Source: Xanthomonas dyei
Lineage (GTDB): Bacteria > Pseudomonadota > Gammaproteobacteria > Xanthomonadales > Xanthomonadaceae
Assembly: GCF_002939865.1 (NCBI RefSeq)
Contig: NZ_MDEE01000017.1
Location: 1-64,000, forward strand
Reading direction: 5' to 3'
DNA length: 64,000 nt
Positions 63,416 to 64,000 of the stretch are shown here, one piece after another (position 1 is the first letter of the stretch; every line of letters begins with the position of its first letter). The translations under genes were made by a program, and so were the position numbers. The notes under the pieces were generated by a model that made no database searches, had not been told where the DNA came from, and saw only the letters and a program-made list of their open reading frames with translations.

Positions 63416-64000
63416 ATGTCCGTTCGCAACAGCAGCAAGACACTTCTCATGACCTTTAGCACCGCACTGGCCTTGTCTGCCTGCGGTGGCGGTGCCGACC
63501 GTGTCGCTTCGCCCGGCGAAGGCGCGTTTCCGCCCGCCCCGGCACCGACCCCGGCGCCCACGCCTGCACCAACCCCGGCTCCGACACCGACACCGACACC
63601 GACACCGAGCGGCCCGGCTGCGGATTGCCCGACCGGGTTTTCCAACGTGGGCACTATCGCCAACAACACGCTGCGCGCTTGCCAGCTGCCGGACACCATC
63701 AACGGCAATCTGGTGGTGCCCGCGCGCGCCGGTACCGCGTATTCGATCAGCGGCCGCGTCAACGTCGGTACCGATCGCGGCGGCAACGCCATCGCGCCGG
63801 CGGCCGGCAGCACGCAGGGCGTGTTGACCATCGAGCCGGGCGTCACCTTGTATGGCTCGGCGGGTAGCGACTACATCGTGGTCAATCGCGGTTCGCAGAT
63901 TTTTGCCGAAGGCAGCGCGACTGCGCCGATCGTCTTCACTGCGCGTCAGGCGCTGGATGGCACGGTCAGCGCCAACACCATCGGCCTGTGGGGCGGCATC
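63416..64000 (+). CDS. Large beta-helix-like lipoprotein (5' part)
   Basis: 195 codons to the window edge. Signal peptide and lipobox LSAC (Cys23), followed by a Pro-rich linker with repeated Pro-Ala and Pro-Thr units, then repeats of the kind LTIEPGVTLYGS, IVVNRGSQIFAEG, APIVFTARQ, TIGLWGGI. These are typical of large right-handed beta-helix surface lipoproteins of xanthomonads. ggag lies 9 bases before the ATG. Divergent from the oxygenase gene. Function not established. Confidence 0.8.
   Translation, partial: MSVRNSSKTLLMTFSTALALSACGGGADRVASPGEGAFPPAPAPTPAPTPAPTPAPTPTPTPTPSGPAADCPTGFSNVGTIANNTLRACQLPDTINGNLVVPARAGTAYSISGRVNVGTDRGGNAIAPAAGSTQGVLTIEPGVTLYGSAGSDYIVVNRGSQIFAEGSATAPIVFTARQALDGTVSANTIGLWGGI

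Overview
The window is high-GC chromosomal DNA that reads as a plant-associated Xanthomonas or close relative. The evidence is the mreBCD-mrdA-rodA block followed by a secreted polygalacturonase with a plant-inducible promoter (PIP) box, the typical Xanthomonas intergenic repeats ('gggaatcggga' and 'ggggaccgg' types), and short ATGA-coupled operons. No rRNA, tRNA or CRISPR array was seen.

Layout. (1) 1-7377, minus strand: a translationally coupled operon with the core of phosphonate natural-product biosynthesis: PEP mutase (pepM), phosphonopyruvate decarboxylase, an AurF-type diiron oxygenase, a sugar/choline-type nucleotidyltransferase, a glutamine-dependent asparagine-synthetase homologue, and a phosphonoacetaldehyde dehydrogenase whose C-terminus diverges near base 90, probably at a mobile-element junction. 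The coding DNA has a lower GC content than the housekeeping genes, and a very AT-rich non-coding stretch lies upstream. (2) 8574-11973: an AcoR-type sigma-54 activator and a PfkB-family (adenosine) kinase. (3) 12249-18268: rod-shape and elongasome genes mreB, mreC, mreD, mrdA, rodA. (4) 18586-28216: polygalacturonase, MltB, RlpA, DacC, an LpxR-like lipid A deacylase, a CsgG-like protein, YbeD, LipB, then LipA.

(5) 29225-37933: a complete Tn7-like transposon of about 8.7 kb inserted exactly into the last codons of lipA. It has matching TGT...ACA ends, a 5-bp target duplication (tcgct), tnsA-tnsB-tnsC-tniQ on one arm, and on the other arm a TnsE-like gene, a ParB-domain gene and a Dam-family methylase. 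The insertion swaps the last LipA residue for five new ones. The outermost gene at each end starts 5-6 bases after the same AATTGGACTGAT motif. This element and the phosphonate operon are the two most novel systems here.

(6) 38269-47731: Prc protease, a secreted endonuclease/exonuclease/phosphatase-fold protein, then an NAD-salvage group (NadM-Nudix fusion, NadV) followed by a radical SAM protein and a methylase/nucleotidyltransferase fusion, and two small envelope proteins. (7) 47908-52103: an exported protein of unknown function, 6-phosphogluconate dehydrogenase, a Gfo/Idh/MocA oxidoreductase and a BON-domain protein. (8) 52871-56625: a coupled sensor kinase, a single-domain response regulator and a hybrid kinase. 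(9) 56715-64000: FolK, a pteridine reductase, a MidA-like methyltransferase, a VanZ-like protein, a TonB-dependent receptor with a Zur-like box, a prolyl-4-hydroxylase-type oxygenase and the start of a large lipoprotein.
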